A stretch of 64,000 bases of DNA from Promicromonospora thailandica (GCF_024171955.1 NZ_JAMTCS010000005.1:1-64000); one strand, 5' to 3'; counted from the stretch's first letter, positions 33,130 through 42,147 are shown. Translations and numbers: made by a program. The notes: generated by a model from the letters alone, not told the origin.

Positions 33130-34206
33130 TCAGCGGCCGTTGAGGCCGGCGAGGAACAGGTCCTCGAAGAGGGCGCCGTCCCCCGCCGTGCTCACGTGCT
33201 GCGGGGTGCCGTCCGGCACCTCGACCGTGCGCCCCGCCGACGGCCCGCTCCGCACCACGTCGACCGGGCGCACCCGGTAGTCCACGGCCTCACCGGTCAC
33301 CAGCGACACCGCCGCGAGGGCGTCCCACCAGTACATGACGCCGAGCTCGACGAGCTCGGGCATGCCCGGCTGGGTGACGATCGCATGGACCGTGCGGGCC
33401 TCGTACGTCGCGGCCCGCGCGCCCAGCCGGTCGACGTAGGCGGCGGTGATCGGCGCGTGGTCGGTGGCGTCGAGGGCGACGACGCGCACGCGGGCGTGCG
33501 GCACCCCGGCCAGCACCCGGTCGGCCGCCCCCGGGTCGATCCACAGGTTGACCTCCTGGGTGTTGTCGAACCCCTCGGTCGTGGACCCGAACAGGTTGCC
33601 GCCCACGTCGAACGCGCCGCCCATGACCACGACCCGGCCGAGGCGCCGTTCGACGGTGCGCGGGCTCATCCGGTCGAGGGCTGCCGCAAGGTTGCTCAGC
33701 GGGCCGGTGGTCAGCACCGTCACGGGCCGGTGCGCGGCACGGACGGTCCGCGCGATCAGGTCCGCCGCGGGGAGGTCACCCGGTCGGTCGGGCACGTCCG
33801 CGTCGTCCAGCGCGCCGCTCAGCACCTGCTCGAACAGCACGCGCGCCTCCGGCGGCGGCTCGTTGACCCACTGCTCGGAACCGTCGGCGACCGGCACGTG
33901 CGACAGGCCGCAGCGGTCCAGGATGGTCCGTGCGTGCGTGAGGGAGCGGCCGGGGGTGCCCACGCCGTTGTTGACGACGGTGACCGCACGCAGGTCGACG
34001 AGGCCCTGCTTGTCGGCCTGGCAGAGGTACAGGAGCGTGGCCGCGTCGTCGAAGTCCAGGTCGGAGTCGTAGACGACGGGTACGGGCCCGTGGCCGGCGG
34101 GCTCCCGGGCCGTCTCGGCCGCCGCGGGCGTCACCGCGCCCCCGGCGAGCCCCAGGGCGAGCGCCCCCGAGGCCAGCACCCGCGCGTGCCTGCGAACGCC
34201 CACCAT
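33130..34206 (-). CDS. Secreted nucleoside hydrolase (IunH family)
   Basis: This inosine-uridine-type nucleoside hydrolase (358 aa) cleaves the N-glycosidic bond of ribonucleosides. The calcium-binding start DSDLDFDDAATLLYL is a variant of the usual DTDIGDD signature, and TTGPLSNLAAAL and VVMGGAFDVGGN are family motifs. A basic N-terminus and Ala-rich helix ending in TPAAAETA are a Sec signal peptide, which is unusual for this mainly cytosolic family and implies salvage of extracellular nucleosides. ATG at 34206 follows GGAG. No nucleoside transporter lies in the window. Confidence 0.88.
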   Translation of the reverse strand: MVGVRRHARVLASGALALGLAGGAVTPAAAETAREPAGHGPVPVVYDSDLDFDDAATLLYLCQADKQGLVDLRAVTVVNNGVGTPGRSLTHARTILDRCGLSHVPVADGSEQWVNEPPPEARVLFEQVLSGALDDADVPDRPGDLPAADLIARTVRAAHRPVTVLTTGPLSNLAAALDRMSPRTVERRLGRVVVMGGAFDVGGNLFGSTTEGFDNTQEVNLWIDPGAADRVLAGVPHARVRVVALDATDHAPITAAYVDRLGARAATYEARTVHAIVTQPGMPELVELGVMYWWDALAAVSLVTGEAVDYRVRPVDVVRSGPSAGRTVEVPDGTPQHVSTAGDGALFEDLFLAGLNGR

Positions 34207-34291
34207 GACTCGCTCCCTCCGACGCCGGACGGAGCCATCGTGGCCGACGGCGCGGCGCGTGCCCACGACCTTCGACGCTGCCCGAAACCCG

Positions 34292-35143
34292 TCACCGGCC
34301 CGCCGGCACCACCGTGTAGCGGCGGTTCGCCAGCGACGGGTTGGCCGCGCGGACCTCGGCGATCGTGGCCGGGTCGAGCTCGACCGTACGGAAGGTCTGC
34401 TCCTCGCCCAGCTCCAGGACGACGCCGCCGTCCGGCCCGGCCACGAGCGTGCGGCCCGTGACGCCCGGGCCGGTCATGCCGACCCCCACGACCGCGGCCG
34501 TGTTCTCGATGGCCCGGGCCCGCAGCAGCGTGTGCCAGTGGTCGGCCTTGAGCGGGCCCGCGACCCACGCCGCCGGGTACACGAGCACGTCCGCACCCGC
34601 GTCGACCAGCCGCCGCGCGGACTCGGGGAAGCGCAGGTCGTAGCAGGTCAGCACGCCGAACGTGAGCCCACCGAGGCGGAGCGTGACAGCGTCGGCGTCG
34701 GCCGGCCCGGGCTCCAAACGTTCGGACTCGCGGTAACCGAACGCGTCGTACAGGTGCACCTTGCGGTAGACACCCGCGAGATCGCCCGAGGCGTCCACGA
34801 CGACCAGGACGTTGACCGCCCGGACGCCGTCGGCCCCGGGGAGCGTGACGCCCGCGACCACGGCGATGCCGCGCTCTGCCGCCTGCTCCCGCAGGAGCGT
34901 GACGAACGGGCCGTCGGCCGGCTCCGCGTGCTCGGGGCCGACACCCCGGCGGTCGTACGCGGAGGCGTACTCGGGCAGCACGAGGAGGTCCGCGCCGGCG
35001 GCCGCCGCCGCGCCGAACGCGTCCAGGGCGGTCCGGCGGTTGACGGCGTGGTCGCCGGAGACGGCGACCTGGGCGACCGTCACCCGGACGACGCCGCTCA
35101 CGGCGTCCCCCGGCGTGACGGGAGGGGCGCCCTCGTCAGTCAC
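34292..35143 (-). CDS. Carbon-nitrogen hydrolase (nitrilase superfamily)
   Basis: This amidase of the nitrilase superfamily (283 aa) has the complete Glu-Lys-Cys triad in LVLPEYAS, YRKVHLYD and LTCYDLRFPE. The length and the last motif resemble the Nit1/Nit2 omega-amidase branch (deaminated glutathione or 2-oxo-acid amides), but the substrate is not settled. The GTG at 35143 overlaps the end of the upstream gene by 8 bases, so it is translationally coupled to the mca operon. A link to thiol or mycothiol by-product repair is an attractive inference from that context. Confidence 0.85.
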   Translation of the reverse strand: MTDEGAPPVTPGDAVSGVVRVTVAQVAVSGDHAVNRRTALDAFGAAAAAGADLLVLPEYASAYDRRGVGPEHAEPADGPFVTLLREQAAERGIAVVAGVTLPGADGVRAVNVLVVVDASGDLAGVYRKVHLYDAFGYRESERLEPGPADADAVTLRLGGLTFGVLTCYDLRFPESARRLVDAGADVLVYPAAWVAGPLKADHWHTLLRARAIENTAAVVGVGMTGPGVTGRTLVAGPDGGVVLELGEEQTFRTVELDPATIAEVRAANPSLANRRYTVVPAGR

Positions 35144-35501
35144 CCGAACCGCCGCTGCCCCTGTCGGACGATCCTGCGGGTGGAGCATCCGGGCCGCTCG
35201 AGCCCGCGTCCCGGCCGTCCGCCTGCCCCGGTGCGGCCTCGTCGGCGCGACGGAAGCTGATGACCTCCGGCTCGGGGACCGGCAGCCCCTGCTGCCGGGC
35301 GTTGTGGCCGGTGCGGCGCAGGTGCTTGCTCATGTTCAGGAAGAGCAGCACGCAGGCGACGGCCAGCGCGAAGGTGACGAGGAACCCGATCAGGCCCGGC
35401 GAGACCTGCCACTCCTCCAGGCCGGGACGTAGGTTGTCCTCCGTGGGGTTCGGCGAGGGCTCGGTCGCGAACGCGAGCGCCGCCGCTGCCAGGCGGCTCA
35501 T
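35136..35501 (-). CDS. Small single-pass membrane protein following mca (Rv1083-like)
   Basis: This 121-aa protein has one strong hydrophobic helix (VSPGLIGFLVTFALAVACVL, about residues 33-52) with a short outside N-terminus and a cytoplasmic tail rich in Gly, Ser, Asp and Pro. Its ATG overlaps the mca stop (ATGA), and its stop overlaps the next start. M. tuberculosis has a small membrane protein (Rv1083) in the same place behind mca. The function is unknown; it may anchor or regulate Mca. Confidence 0.8.
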   Translation of the reverse strand: MSRLAAAALAFATEPSPNPTEDNLRPGLEEWQVSPGLIGFLVTFALAVACVLLFLNMSKHLRRTGHNARQQGLPVPEPEVISFRRADEAAPGQADGRDAGSSGPDAPPAGSSDRGSGGSGD

Positions 35502-36418
35502 GCGAGCACCCCCGACCGGACGCCCTCGAACAGGTCGTGCTCGTACTCCCCCGCGGCGCGTTCGGGGAGCGGTACGCGGGACTCCGCGAGCTCGTACTCG
35601 TCCCACGGCCACACGTCGGCCTCGAGGTCGCGCGGCACGGCGAAGAAGAACCCGGCGGGGTCGATCTGCGAGGCGTGCGCCGTGAGCGCGGCGTCCCGCT
35701 GCGGGAAGTAGTCGGCCACGGGCACCAGCGTGGTCACCTGACGCTCCGGGATCTCCCGCGCGTCGTGGCTCTCGATCCACTCGCCGAACGGCGACTCCAG
35801 GCCGGCGCCCTGCATCGCCTCGTGCACGGCACGGAAGCGGGCCATCGAGAAGCCGTGGTTGTAGTAGAGCTTGAGCGGCTGCCACGGCTCGCCCGTGCCC
35901 GGGTAGCGGTCCGGGTCGCCCGCGGCGTGGAAGGCCTCGAACGACACCTCGTGGCACTTGATGTGGTCGGGGTGCGGGTACCCGCCCGACGGGTCGTACG
36001 TCGTGATGACGTGCGGCCGGAACTCGCGCACCGCCTGGACCAGCGGCGCGGCGGCCTCCTCGAGCGGGACCAGGGCGAAGGACCCCTCGGGCAGCGGCGG
36101 CAGCGGGTCTCCCTCGGGCAGGCCCGAGTCCACGAAGCCCAGCCAGCGGTGCCGTACCCCGAGGGCCTCGGTCGCCTGCGCCATCTCCAGGCGACGGACG
36201 GCGCGGCGGCCCTCGACCGACTCGAACTCGTGCCCCTGGGGCACCTCGAACGAGGGGTTCAGGATGTCGCCCCGCTCGCCCCCGGTGCACGTCACCACCA
36301 GGACCTCCACCCCCTCGGCGGCGTAGCGGGCCGTCGTGGCGGCGCCCTTGCTCGACTCGTCGTCCGGGTGCGCGTGCACCGCCATCAGACGGAGCGGCTC
36401 GCGCTCGGGTACGGACAC
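35498..36418 (-). CDS. mca: Mycothiol S-conjugate amidase
   Basis: Mca (306 aa) cleaves mycothiol S-conjugates to a mercapturic acid, for export, and GlcN-Ins, detoxifying electrophiles. The zinc-binding motifs AHPDDES (near residue 17) and GGYPHPDHIKCH are intact. The N-terminal run LMAVHAHPDDESSKGAATTA and the LGFVDSGLP segment match M. tuberculosis Mca (Rv1082) rather than the deacetylase MshB. The GTG at 36418 has AGGAGG 5 bases upstream; the longer frame to 36475 is not supported. First gene of an mca - membrane protein - nitrilase operon, divergent from the DUF4307 gene across a 17-bp palindrome. Confidence 0.94.
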   Translation of the reverse strand: MSVPEREPLRLMAVHAHPDDESSKGAATTARYAAEGVEVLVVTCTGGERGDILNPSFEVPQGHEFESVEGRRAVRRLEMAQATEALGVRHRWLGFVDSGLPEGDPLPPLPEGSFALVPLEEAAAPLVQAVREFRPHVITTYDPSGGYPHPDHIKCHEVSFEAFHAAGDPDRYPGTGEPWQPLKLYYNHGFSMARFRAVHEAMQGAGLESPFGEWIESHDAREIPERQVTTLVPVADYFPQRDAALTAHASQIDPAGFFFAVPRDLEADVWPWDEYELAESRVPLPERAAGEYEHDLFEGVRSGVLA

Positions 36419-36474
36419 TCGGTCCTCCTGTGTGGGATGCGTACTGGGACACTCGCTCTGGGACAATCGACCCA

Positions 36475-36491
36475 TGGACCATCATGGTCCA
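36475..36491. promoter_or_regulatory. Perfect palindrome in the mca / DUF4307 divergent promoter
   Basis: TGGACCAT-C-ATGGTCCA is an odd-centred perfect 8-1-8 inverted repeat. It is flanked by two direct copies of GGACAATC (36461-36468 and 36493-36500) 32 bp apart. This is a candidate operator for both divergent genes; the regulator is unknown. Confidence 0.5.
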
Positions 36492-36541
36492 CGGACAATC
36501 TTGCTACGAACCACTGACACCCCGAGCCTGAGCGAGCCGTG

Positions 36542-37060
36542 ATGACCGACCCTGAGAACGCCTCCCCGACCGGCGCCACGCCTCCCGCGGCGGCGCGGAC
36601 ACCGGACCTCGCGGAGCGTTACGGCCGGTCACGACCCGTGCCGCGGGCAGCAGGCCGGCCCGCGGGCGACGACGACCCGTGGGACGAGAGCGACGACGTC
36701 CGCCCCCGGCCGAAGCTCTCGGTGGGCGCCCGCGTCGCGGTCGCCACGGCCCTGGCCGCGGGCGTCGCGATCGCCGCGTGGTTCACGATCGTCGACACGC
36801 GGCGCGACCCCGTGACCTTCACGGACGTCGGTTTCTCGGTGGCGAGCGCCGAGGAGGTGGACGTCACGTTCGACGTGAGCATGCCGCCGGGCACCGCGGC
36901 CGTGTGCACGGTGACCGCCCTGAGCAGGAGCTACGCGGAGGTCGGCGCGGTCGACGTCGAGGTCGGTCCCGCCCAGGAGCGGACCACCCGGCACACCGTG
37001 ACGATCGCCACCACGGAGCTCGCGACCACCGGCCTCGTCGACCACTGCGACGTGCGCTGA
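36542..37060 (+). CDS. DUF4307 membrane protein (Rv1081c-like)
   Basis: This 172-aa protein has a long polar, proline-rich cytoplasmic start containing LAERYGRSRPVPR, a single membrane helix (VAVATALAAGVAIAAWFTIV, about 65-85) and a beta-sandwich-like outside domain with two cysteines (CTVTALSRSYAEVG and VDHCDVR). These features match DUF4307, found next to greA and mca in actinobacteria. ATG at 36542 is preferred over the GTG immediately before it. The function is unknown. Confidence 0.85.
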   Translation: MTDPENASPTGATPPAAARTPDLAERYGRSRPVPRAAGRPAGDDDPWDESDDVRPRPKLSVGARVAVATALAAGVAIAAWFTIVDTRRDPVTFTDVGFSVASAEEVDVTFDVSMPPGTAAVCTVTALSRSYAEVGAVDVEVGPAQERTTRHTVTIATTELATTGLVDHCDVR

Positions 37061-37141
37061 GGGCGCCGAGGGCAAAGGACGTACATAGTCCGCTCACAGC
37101 GGAAACCCTGACCGCCATGGCAAAGGTTTCCCAGAAATTGG

Positions 37142-37147
37142 TATTCT
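37142..37147 (+). promoter_or_regulatory. Candidate -10 of greA
   Basis: TATTCT preceded by TGG resembles an extended -10 about 120 bases before greA. No good -35 is visible. The 206-base greA leader (37061-37266) otherwise shows nothing recognised. Confidence 0.35.
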
Positions 37148-37266
37148 CGTCGTTTCACACGCTGTGTTGACCGGCTGGCGCGCGTGCCCGTTCCGCTCGT
37201 TCGGCCGGGACCTGCGCGCTGCCGCAATCTGTGGCTCGACGGAGCAACGACGAAAGGAGAGCCCCC

Positions 37267-37749
37267 GTGGCCGAAGCCTCTGTCACCTGGCTCACCCAGG
37301 AGGCGCACGACAAGCTCAAGGCGGAGCTGGAGCATCTTTCCGGCCCCTACCGGGCGGAGATCACCGAGCGCATCGCCGCTGCCCGCGACGAGGGCGATCT
37401 CAAGGAGAACGGCGGCTACCACGCCGCGCGCGAGGAGCAGGCCAAGAACGAGGCACGCATCCTGGAGCTCACCGAGAAGCTCCGGAACGTGCAGGTCGGC
37501 ACCCCGGCGGACGACGGCAAGGTGGAGCCCGGCATGGTCGTGACGGCGCTGGTCGCCGGCGACGAGATGAACTTCCTCTTCGGTTCGCGCGAGATGGCGG
37601 GGTCCACCGACCTCGACGTCTACTCGCCGACGTCGCCGCTGGGCGCCGCCATCGACGGCAAGTCGATCGGCGCCAGGACGAGCTACACGGCACCCAACGG
37701 TCGCGACATCACCGTGGAGATCACGGGCGCCAAGCCCTTCCAGGGCTGA
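37267..37749 (+). CDS. greA: Transcription elongation factor GreA
   Basis: GreA (160 aa) rescues backtracked RNA polymerase by stimulating transcript cleavage. The N-terminal coiled coil (about 8-75) has the acidic tip DEGDLKENGGYHAAREEQ, with the catalytic Asp/Glu at the DEGD turn. The C-terminal FKBP-like domain includes YSPTSPLGAAIDGK. GTG at 37267 follows AAAGGAG. Its place beside DUF4307 and mca is conserved in M. tuberculosis (Rv1080c-Rv1082). A hairpin after the stop is shared with the convergent sigma factor gene. Confidence 0.95.
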   Translation: MAEASVTWLTQEAHDKLKAELEHLSGPYRAEITERIAAARDEGDLKENGGYHAAREEQAKNEARILELTEKLRNVQVGTPADDGKVEPGMVVTALVAGDEMNFLFGSREMAGSTDLDVYSPTSPLGAAIDGKSIGARTSYTAPNGRDITVEITGAKPFQG

Positions 37750-37760
37750 GCCCTCCCCGA

Positions 37761-37814
37761 CGGACCTGTCAGACGTACGGATCACTCCGGTGACCTGAGC
37801 GTCTGACGGGTCCG
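37761..37814. terminator. Bidirectional hairpin between greA and the ECF sigma gene
   Basis: Arms of 15 bases (37761-37775 with 37800-37814) pair with one mismatch around a 24-base loop. The stop codon of the minus-strand sigma gene lies inside the loop, so the hairpin overlaps the end of that coding region. Confidence 0.7.
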
Positions 37815-39098
37815 TTCTGCGTCGAGGCGCTGCTCGAGCAGGCGGCGGTCGCCCTCGCGGTCCACCCGGGCCAGAGCCCGGTGGTACTCGGTCACCGCCT
37901 CGGCGGACCGGCCCGCCCGGCGCAGCAGGTCCGCCCGCGCCGCCGGGAGCAGGTGGTAGGCCGACAGCTCCGGAGCGGAGCCCATGTGGTCGAGCGCGGC
38001 CAGGCCCGCCTCCGGCCCGCGGGCCATGCCCACCGCCACCGCACGGTTGAGCGCGACGACGGGCGACCCGGTCATGTCCAGCAGCACGTCGTAGAGCGCC
38101 TCGATCTCGGCCCAGTCCGTCTCCTCGGCGGACGGCGCCCGCGCGTGCAGCGCCGCGATCGCCGCCTGCACCTGGTACGGCCCCGCCCGCCGGGCCGCCA
38201 GCGCACCGTCCAGCACCGCCAGGCCCTCGGCGATCTCGGCGCGCCGCCACAGCGTCCGGTCCTGCTCCTCGAGGGTGCGCGGCACCTCGCCCGGCGGGCG
38301 ACCGAGCCGGGCCTCGCGCCGGGCGTGCTGGAGCAGGAGCAGCGCCAGCAGGCCGCGGGCCTCGGGCTCCTCCGGCAGCAGCCGGGCCACGAGACGGGCG
38401 GTTCGGAGCGCGTCGTCGGCCAGGGGCCGGCGCGCGGCGACGCCCCCGTCGCCCGTGTCGCCGACTGGTTCGGCCCATGCGTCGTAACCCTCGGTGAAGA
38501 GCACGTACAGGACCGCGAGCACCGCGGAGACCCGCTCGTGCAGCAGCTCCGGCGGGGGCACCCGGAAGGAGATGCCCGTGGCCCGGATCTTGCGCCTGGC
38601 CCGCGTGAGTCGCTGGGCCATCGTCGTCTCCGGCACGAGGAAGGCCCGGGCCACCTGCGCCGTCGTCATGCCGGTGAGCGAGCGCAGGGTGAGGGCCACC
38701 CGGCCCTCCAGCGGTAGCGCGGGGTGGCAGCAGGCGAAGACCAGCCGGAGCAGGTCGCCGTCCGGGTCGTCGACGTCGCTGCCGGGCCAGCCGTCGTCCG
38801 GATCCGCCGGAGCCCCGCCGAGGCGTTCGGTCAGGCGGGCGGCCGCCGCCACCTTCCGCGTCTCGACCGCCCGGCGCCGCAGCCGGTCGAGCGCGCGGTT
38901 CCGCGCCGTGGTGGTGAGCCAGGCGCCGGGCCGGGCGGGTACGCCGTCGCGCTGCCAGGTACGCAGCGCGACGGCGAAGGCCTCCTGGGTGCAGTCCTCG
39001 GCGAGGTCGAGGTCACCCGTGGCGCGTGCGACGGCAGCCAGCACGTGGCCCCACTCGTCGCGGAACGCGGCGGTGACGGCGGCGCCGACGTCGGTCAC
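37782..39098 (-). CDS. ECF42-type RNA polymerase sigma factor with C-terminal extension
   Basis: This 438-aa sigma factor has region 2 ([30 protein letters not shown]) and region 4 ([31 protein letters not shown]), followed by about 240 residues of helical, TPR-like extension (DUF6596) that is diagnostic of the ECF42 group. It has no anti-sigma gene; its partner is the DGPF/YCII protein whose stop overlaps this GTG (GTGA). In ECF42 the extension itself controls activity. The signal and regulon are not known. Confidence 0.92.
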   Translation of the reverse strand: MTDVGAAVTAAFRDEWGHVLAAVARATGDLDLAEDCTQEAFAVALRTWQRDGVPARPGAWLTTTARNRALDRLRRRAVETRKVAAAARLTERLGGAPADPDDGWPGSDVDDPDGDLLRLVFACCHPALPLEGRVALTLRSLTGMTTAQVARAFLVPETTMAQRLTRARRKIRATGISFRVPPPELLHERVSAVLAVLYVLFTEGYDAWAEPVGDTGDGGVAARRPLADDALRTARLVARLLPEEPEARGLLALLLLQHARREARLGRPPGEVPRTLEEQDRTLWRRAEIAEGLAVLDGALAARRAGPYQVQAAIAALHARAPSAEETDWAEIEALYDVLLDMTGSPVVALNRAVAVGMARGPEAGLAALDHMGSAPELSAYHLLPAARADLLRRAGRSAEAVTEYHRALARVDREGDRRLLEQRLDAERTRQTLRSPE

Positions 39099-39463
39099 GC
39101 GTCGCCCGGGCCGCCGTCGGCGTCTCCCTCGAGGCCGAGCGGCCAGAAGGGGCGCAGCTCGATCGCGCCGGTGTGGGCCATCGGATGGGCGGCGGCGATC
39201 CTGATCGCCTCGTCGAGGTCGGGGGCGTCGAGCACGTCGAAGCCTGCGACGACCTCCTTGGTCTCGGAGAACGGGCCGTCGGTGACGATCACCTCCCCGG
39301 CGCGCACCTGGACGCCGACGGCGTCCGCGGGCGGCCGCAGCCGGTCACCGAGCACGGCACGGCCGGCGCCGTAGGTGTCGCGGACCCAGTCCTCGATCGC
39401 GGGCACGCCCTCCGGGTCCTGCGGGGCGTCGGGCGTGGACAGGACGAGCATGAGGTAACGCAT
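39095..39463 (-). CDS. DGPF/YCII-family protein, partner of the ECF42 sigma factor
   Basis: This 122-aa protein has the YCII-related fold with the DGPF signature ([21 protein letters not shown]). DGPF proteins are encoded next to ECF42 sigma factors and are their usual targets or partners. ATG at 39463 follows AAGGGAG. It is translationally coupled to the sigma gene. Confidence 0.92.
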   Translation of the reverse strand: MRYLMLVLSTPDAPQDPEGVPAIEDWVRDTYGAGRAVLGDRLRPPADAVGVQVRAGEVIVTDGPFSETKEVVAGFDVLDAPDLDEAIRIAAAHPMAHTGAIELRPFWPLGLEGDADGGPGDA

Positions 39464-39571
39464 CGTGGCTCCCTTCCGGGGTGGCGACCCCGGTGTCATG
39501 GTCGCGCGGCCGGACGGCCGCGTCACCCTGACGACGAACGGGCGGACGTCCGCACGACACCCGCGCCCCGA

Positions 39572-40831
39572 CTAGAGGGCGACGACCTCGTACCCCTCGG
39601 ACTCCAGCCGCTCGACGACGGCAGTGCGGTGCTCGGCGCCCTTGGTCTCGAGCTGCAGGTTGACCCAGACCTCGGACACCGAGAGCGACACGTCGGTGCG
39701 CGTGTGGTCGACCGCCACGATGTTGGCGCCCGCGGCGGCGATGCTGTCGACGAGCCCGGCCAGCGCGCCCGGCCTGTCCGCGAGCCGCACCTGGAGCTTG
39801 AGGTACCGGCCCGCCGCGACGAGACCGTGCTGGACCACCCGGAGCAGCACGAGCGGGTCGATGTTGCCGCCCGAGAGCACCGCGACGACGGGTCCTTCGA
39901 ACGAGCCGCGCTCGGCCGCCATGATCGCGGCGACACCCGCGGCGCCCGCCGGCTCGACCATCAGCTTGGAACGTTCGAGCACCGCGAGCAGCGCACGGGA
40001 GAGCTGGTCCTCGGTGACGGTGCGGACGTCGACGCCCTGCTTCTGCACGATCCCGAAGGGCACGTCGCCCGGCAGGCCGACCGCGATGCCGTCGGCCATC
40101 GTCGCGCCCAGCGCGCCCGGCAGCGGCTTGCCCGCCTGCAGCGAGCCCGGGTAGGCCGCGGCCGACGCCGCCTGCACGCCCACCACCTTCACGTGCGGTG
40201 CGGCCTCGGCCAGCACCGCGGCGATGCCCGCGACGAGCCCGCCCCCGCCCAGCGGCACGACGACGGTCGCGACGTCCGGCACCTGCTCCAGGATCTCCAG
40301 GGCCACGGTGCCCTGACCCGCCACGACGTCCACGTGGTCGAAGGGGTGGATGAGCACCCGGCCCGACCTGGCCGCCTCGACGCGCGCGGCGGCCAGGGCC
40401 TCGTCGACCGACGTGCCCACCAGGCGCACCTCGGCCCCGTACCCCCGCGTCGCGGCGACCTTGGGCAGGGCGGCGTCGACGGGCATGTACACGACGGTGT
40501 CGATGCCGAGCATGCCGGCCGCGACGGCGACACCCTGTGCGTGGTTGCCGGCGGAGGCCGCCACGACGCCGCGCTCGCGCTCCGCGGCCGACAGCCGGGC
40601 GAGCCGCACGTAGGCGCCGCGCACCTTGAACGAGCCCGCACGCTGCAGGTTCTCGCACTTGAGCAGCACCTTCGTGCCCGTGATGGCGGAGAGCGCGCGG
40701 CTCTCCGTGACGGGAGTACGGGTGATGACGCCGTCGAGCATCTCTGCCGCGGCACGGGCGTCGGCGGCGGTCACCGTGAGGTGGCCGCCGTAGGACTCCA
40801 GGTCGAACGGATCCAGTGGCACAGCGGGCAT
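39572..40831 (-). CDS. ilvA: Threonine ammonia-lyase (biodegradative/biosynthetic type, with ACT domain)
   Basis: This PLP-dependent threonine dehydratase (419 aa) converts threonine to 2-oxobutyrate and ammonia. The Schiff-base lysine is in AGSFKVRGAY (near residue 60), the phosphate loop is PLGGGGLVAGIA, and a C-terminal ACT-like domain starts near residue 345 (LKLQVRLADRPGALAGLVDSI). One ACT domain at this length is typical of the short threonine dehydratases. I use the ATG at 40831; a GTG at 40858, 2 bases after the preceding gene's stop, is an alternative that would add nine residues and couple translation. Confidence 0.9.
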   Translation of the reverse strand: MPAVPLDPFDLESYGGHLTVTAADARAAAEMLDGVITRTPVTESRALSAITGTKVLLKCENLQRAGSFKVRGAYVRLARLSAAERERGVVAASAGNHAQGVAVAAGMLGIDTVVYMPVDAALPKVAATRGYGAEVRLVGTSVDEALAAARVEAARSGRVLIHPFDHVDVVAGQGTVALEILEQVPDVATVVVPLGGGGLVAGIAAVLAEAAPHVKVVGVQAASAAAYPGSLQAGKPLPGALGATMADGIAVGLPGDVPFGIVQKQGVDVRTVTEDQLSRALLAVLERSKLMVEPAGAAGVAAIMAAERGSFEGPVVAVLSGGNIDPLVLLRVVQHGLVAAGRYLKLQVRLADRPGALAGLVDSIAAAGANIVAVDHTRTDVSLSVSEVWVNLQLETKGAEHRTAVVERLESEGYEVVAL

Positions 40832-40860
40832 GGTGCCCGACTGCGGCCCCAGATGCACGT

Positions 40861-42147
40861 TCAGCGGGCCGGATCGCCCTCCGGCGTGCCCACGCCGTCG
40901 ACGTCCTCGTCCTCACCGCCGCCGTCGGCGGGCACCGCGACCGGCGACGTCGCCGTCCCGGGCGCACGCCGCAGGCGCAGCGGTATCGGTGGCGCGTCGG
41001 CGGCCCGCCAGCGGATGGGCAGCGCGTCCTCGTCGCCGAGCTCGGGGAACTTGTCGTGGCCGTTGAGGTACAGGATCACCGTGTTGAGCACGGCGGCGAG
41101 CGGCACCGCGAACAGGGCACCGACGATGCCGGCGGCGTACGACCCGGCGGCCACCGCGAGGATCACCGCGACGGGGTGCAGCGAGACGGCCTGGCCCATG
41201 AGGAAGGGCTGCAGGGCGTGCGACTCGATCTGCTGCACGAGCAGCACCACGCCGAGCATGATGAGGGCGGCGACCCACCCGTTCGAGACCAGCACCACGA
41301 CGACGGCGATCGCGCCGGTCACGATCGCACCGACCACGGGCACGAAGGAACCGACGAACACCAGGATCGCGATCGGCAGCGCCAGGGACGGCACGAAGAA
41401 GACCGCACCGATCCCGATGCCGAGGGCGTCGACGGCCGCCACGAGGATCTGCGTGCGCGTGTAGGCGGCCAGCGTGACCGCGCCACGCCGCCCCGCCTGG
41501 TTGACCCGCTCCCGGGCCGACTTGGGGAGCAGGCCGACGACCCAGCCCCAGATGCCGCGCGGGTCGTGCAGGAAGAAGAACGTGCAGAACAGCGCGATCA
41601 GCGCTCCGACGAGCACGCTGCCCGCCGTGGCCGCCGCGCCCAGGGCACCGCTCACGATGGCGCTCTGCTGGGCCTCGAGCTGGTCGAGGATGTCCTGGCT
41701 GTAGCTCTGCAGCTCGTTCTCCAGGCCGAACGTCGCCGAGATCTGCTGCCAGAGCTCGTTGAAGCCCGTGACCGCCTGCGTCCGCAGGTCGGCGAACCCG
41801 TTGGCGATGGACTGGCCCGCCAGCGTGATGAGCCCGACCACGACGACGATCAGGCCGATCAGCGAGATGCCCGCCGACAGCCCGCGCGGCACGCGCAGCC
41901 GCTCGTTGAGCAGCCGCCGCACCGGCGTCAGCATGATCGTCAGCAGCAGCGCCACCGCGACGGGGACCACGATCGTCTTGAGCAGGGCCAGGAGCCACAG
42001 GGCCGCCGCGATGAACGCCCCGATGAGGAGCATGCGCCACGACCAGGACGCGGCGGCGCGGATCGCGGGAGGAACGGCAGCCGTCTCGTCGGTGGGTGGC
42101 GCGGTGGTCTGGCCTGACGTCACGCTGGTCTCCTTGCTCTGCGACAC
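40861..42147 (-). CDS. AI-2E family transporter (PF01594)
   Basis: This 428-aa polytopic protein of the AI-2E/UPF0118 family has about eight helices. Conserved stretches include VVPVAVALLLTIMLTPVRRLL, the helical hairpin region before LVGALIALFCTFFFLHD, and VLVFVGSFVPVVGAIVTGA-type glycine/proline segments. Family members export ions or small molecules (some are Na+/H+ antiporters); a quorum-signal role is unproven. The GTG at 42147 follows AGGAG with a 6-base spacer; the frame extends two codons to a TTG that is not needed. The C-terminal 60 residues are acidic and disordered. Confidence 0.9.
   Translation of the reverse strand: MSQSKETSVTSGQTTAPPTDETAAVPPAIRAAASWSWRMLLIGAFIAAALWLLALLKTIVVPVAVALLLTIMLTPVRRLLNERLRVPRGLSAGISLIGLIVVVVGLITLAGQSIANGFADLRTQAVTGFNELWQQISATFGLENELQSYSQDILDQLEAQQSAIVSGALGAAATAGSVLVGALIALFCTFFFLHDPRGIWGWVVGLLPKSARERVNQAGRRGAVTLAAYTRTQILVAAVDALGIGIGAVFFVPSLALPIAILVFVGSFVPVVGAIVTGAIAVVVVLVSNGWVAALIMLGVVLLVQQIESHALQPFLMGQAVSLHPVAVILAVAAGSYAAGIVGALFAVPLAAVLNTVILYLNGHDKFPELGDEDALPIRWRAADAPPIPLRLRRAPGTATSPVAVPADGGGEDEDVDGVGTPEGDPAR

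Noticed and set aside
40861-42147. Autoinducer-2 exporter as a firm function
   Set aside because: The family name is historical, the sequence gives no sign of AI-2 specificity and no luxS is in the window.
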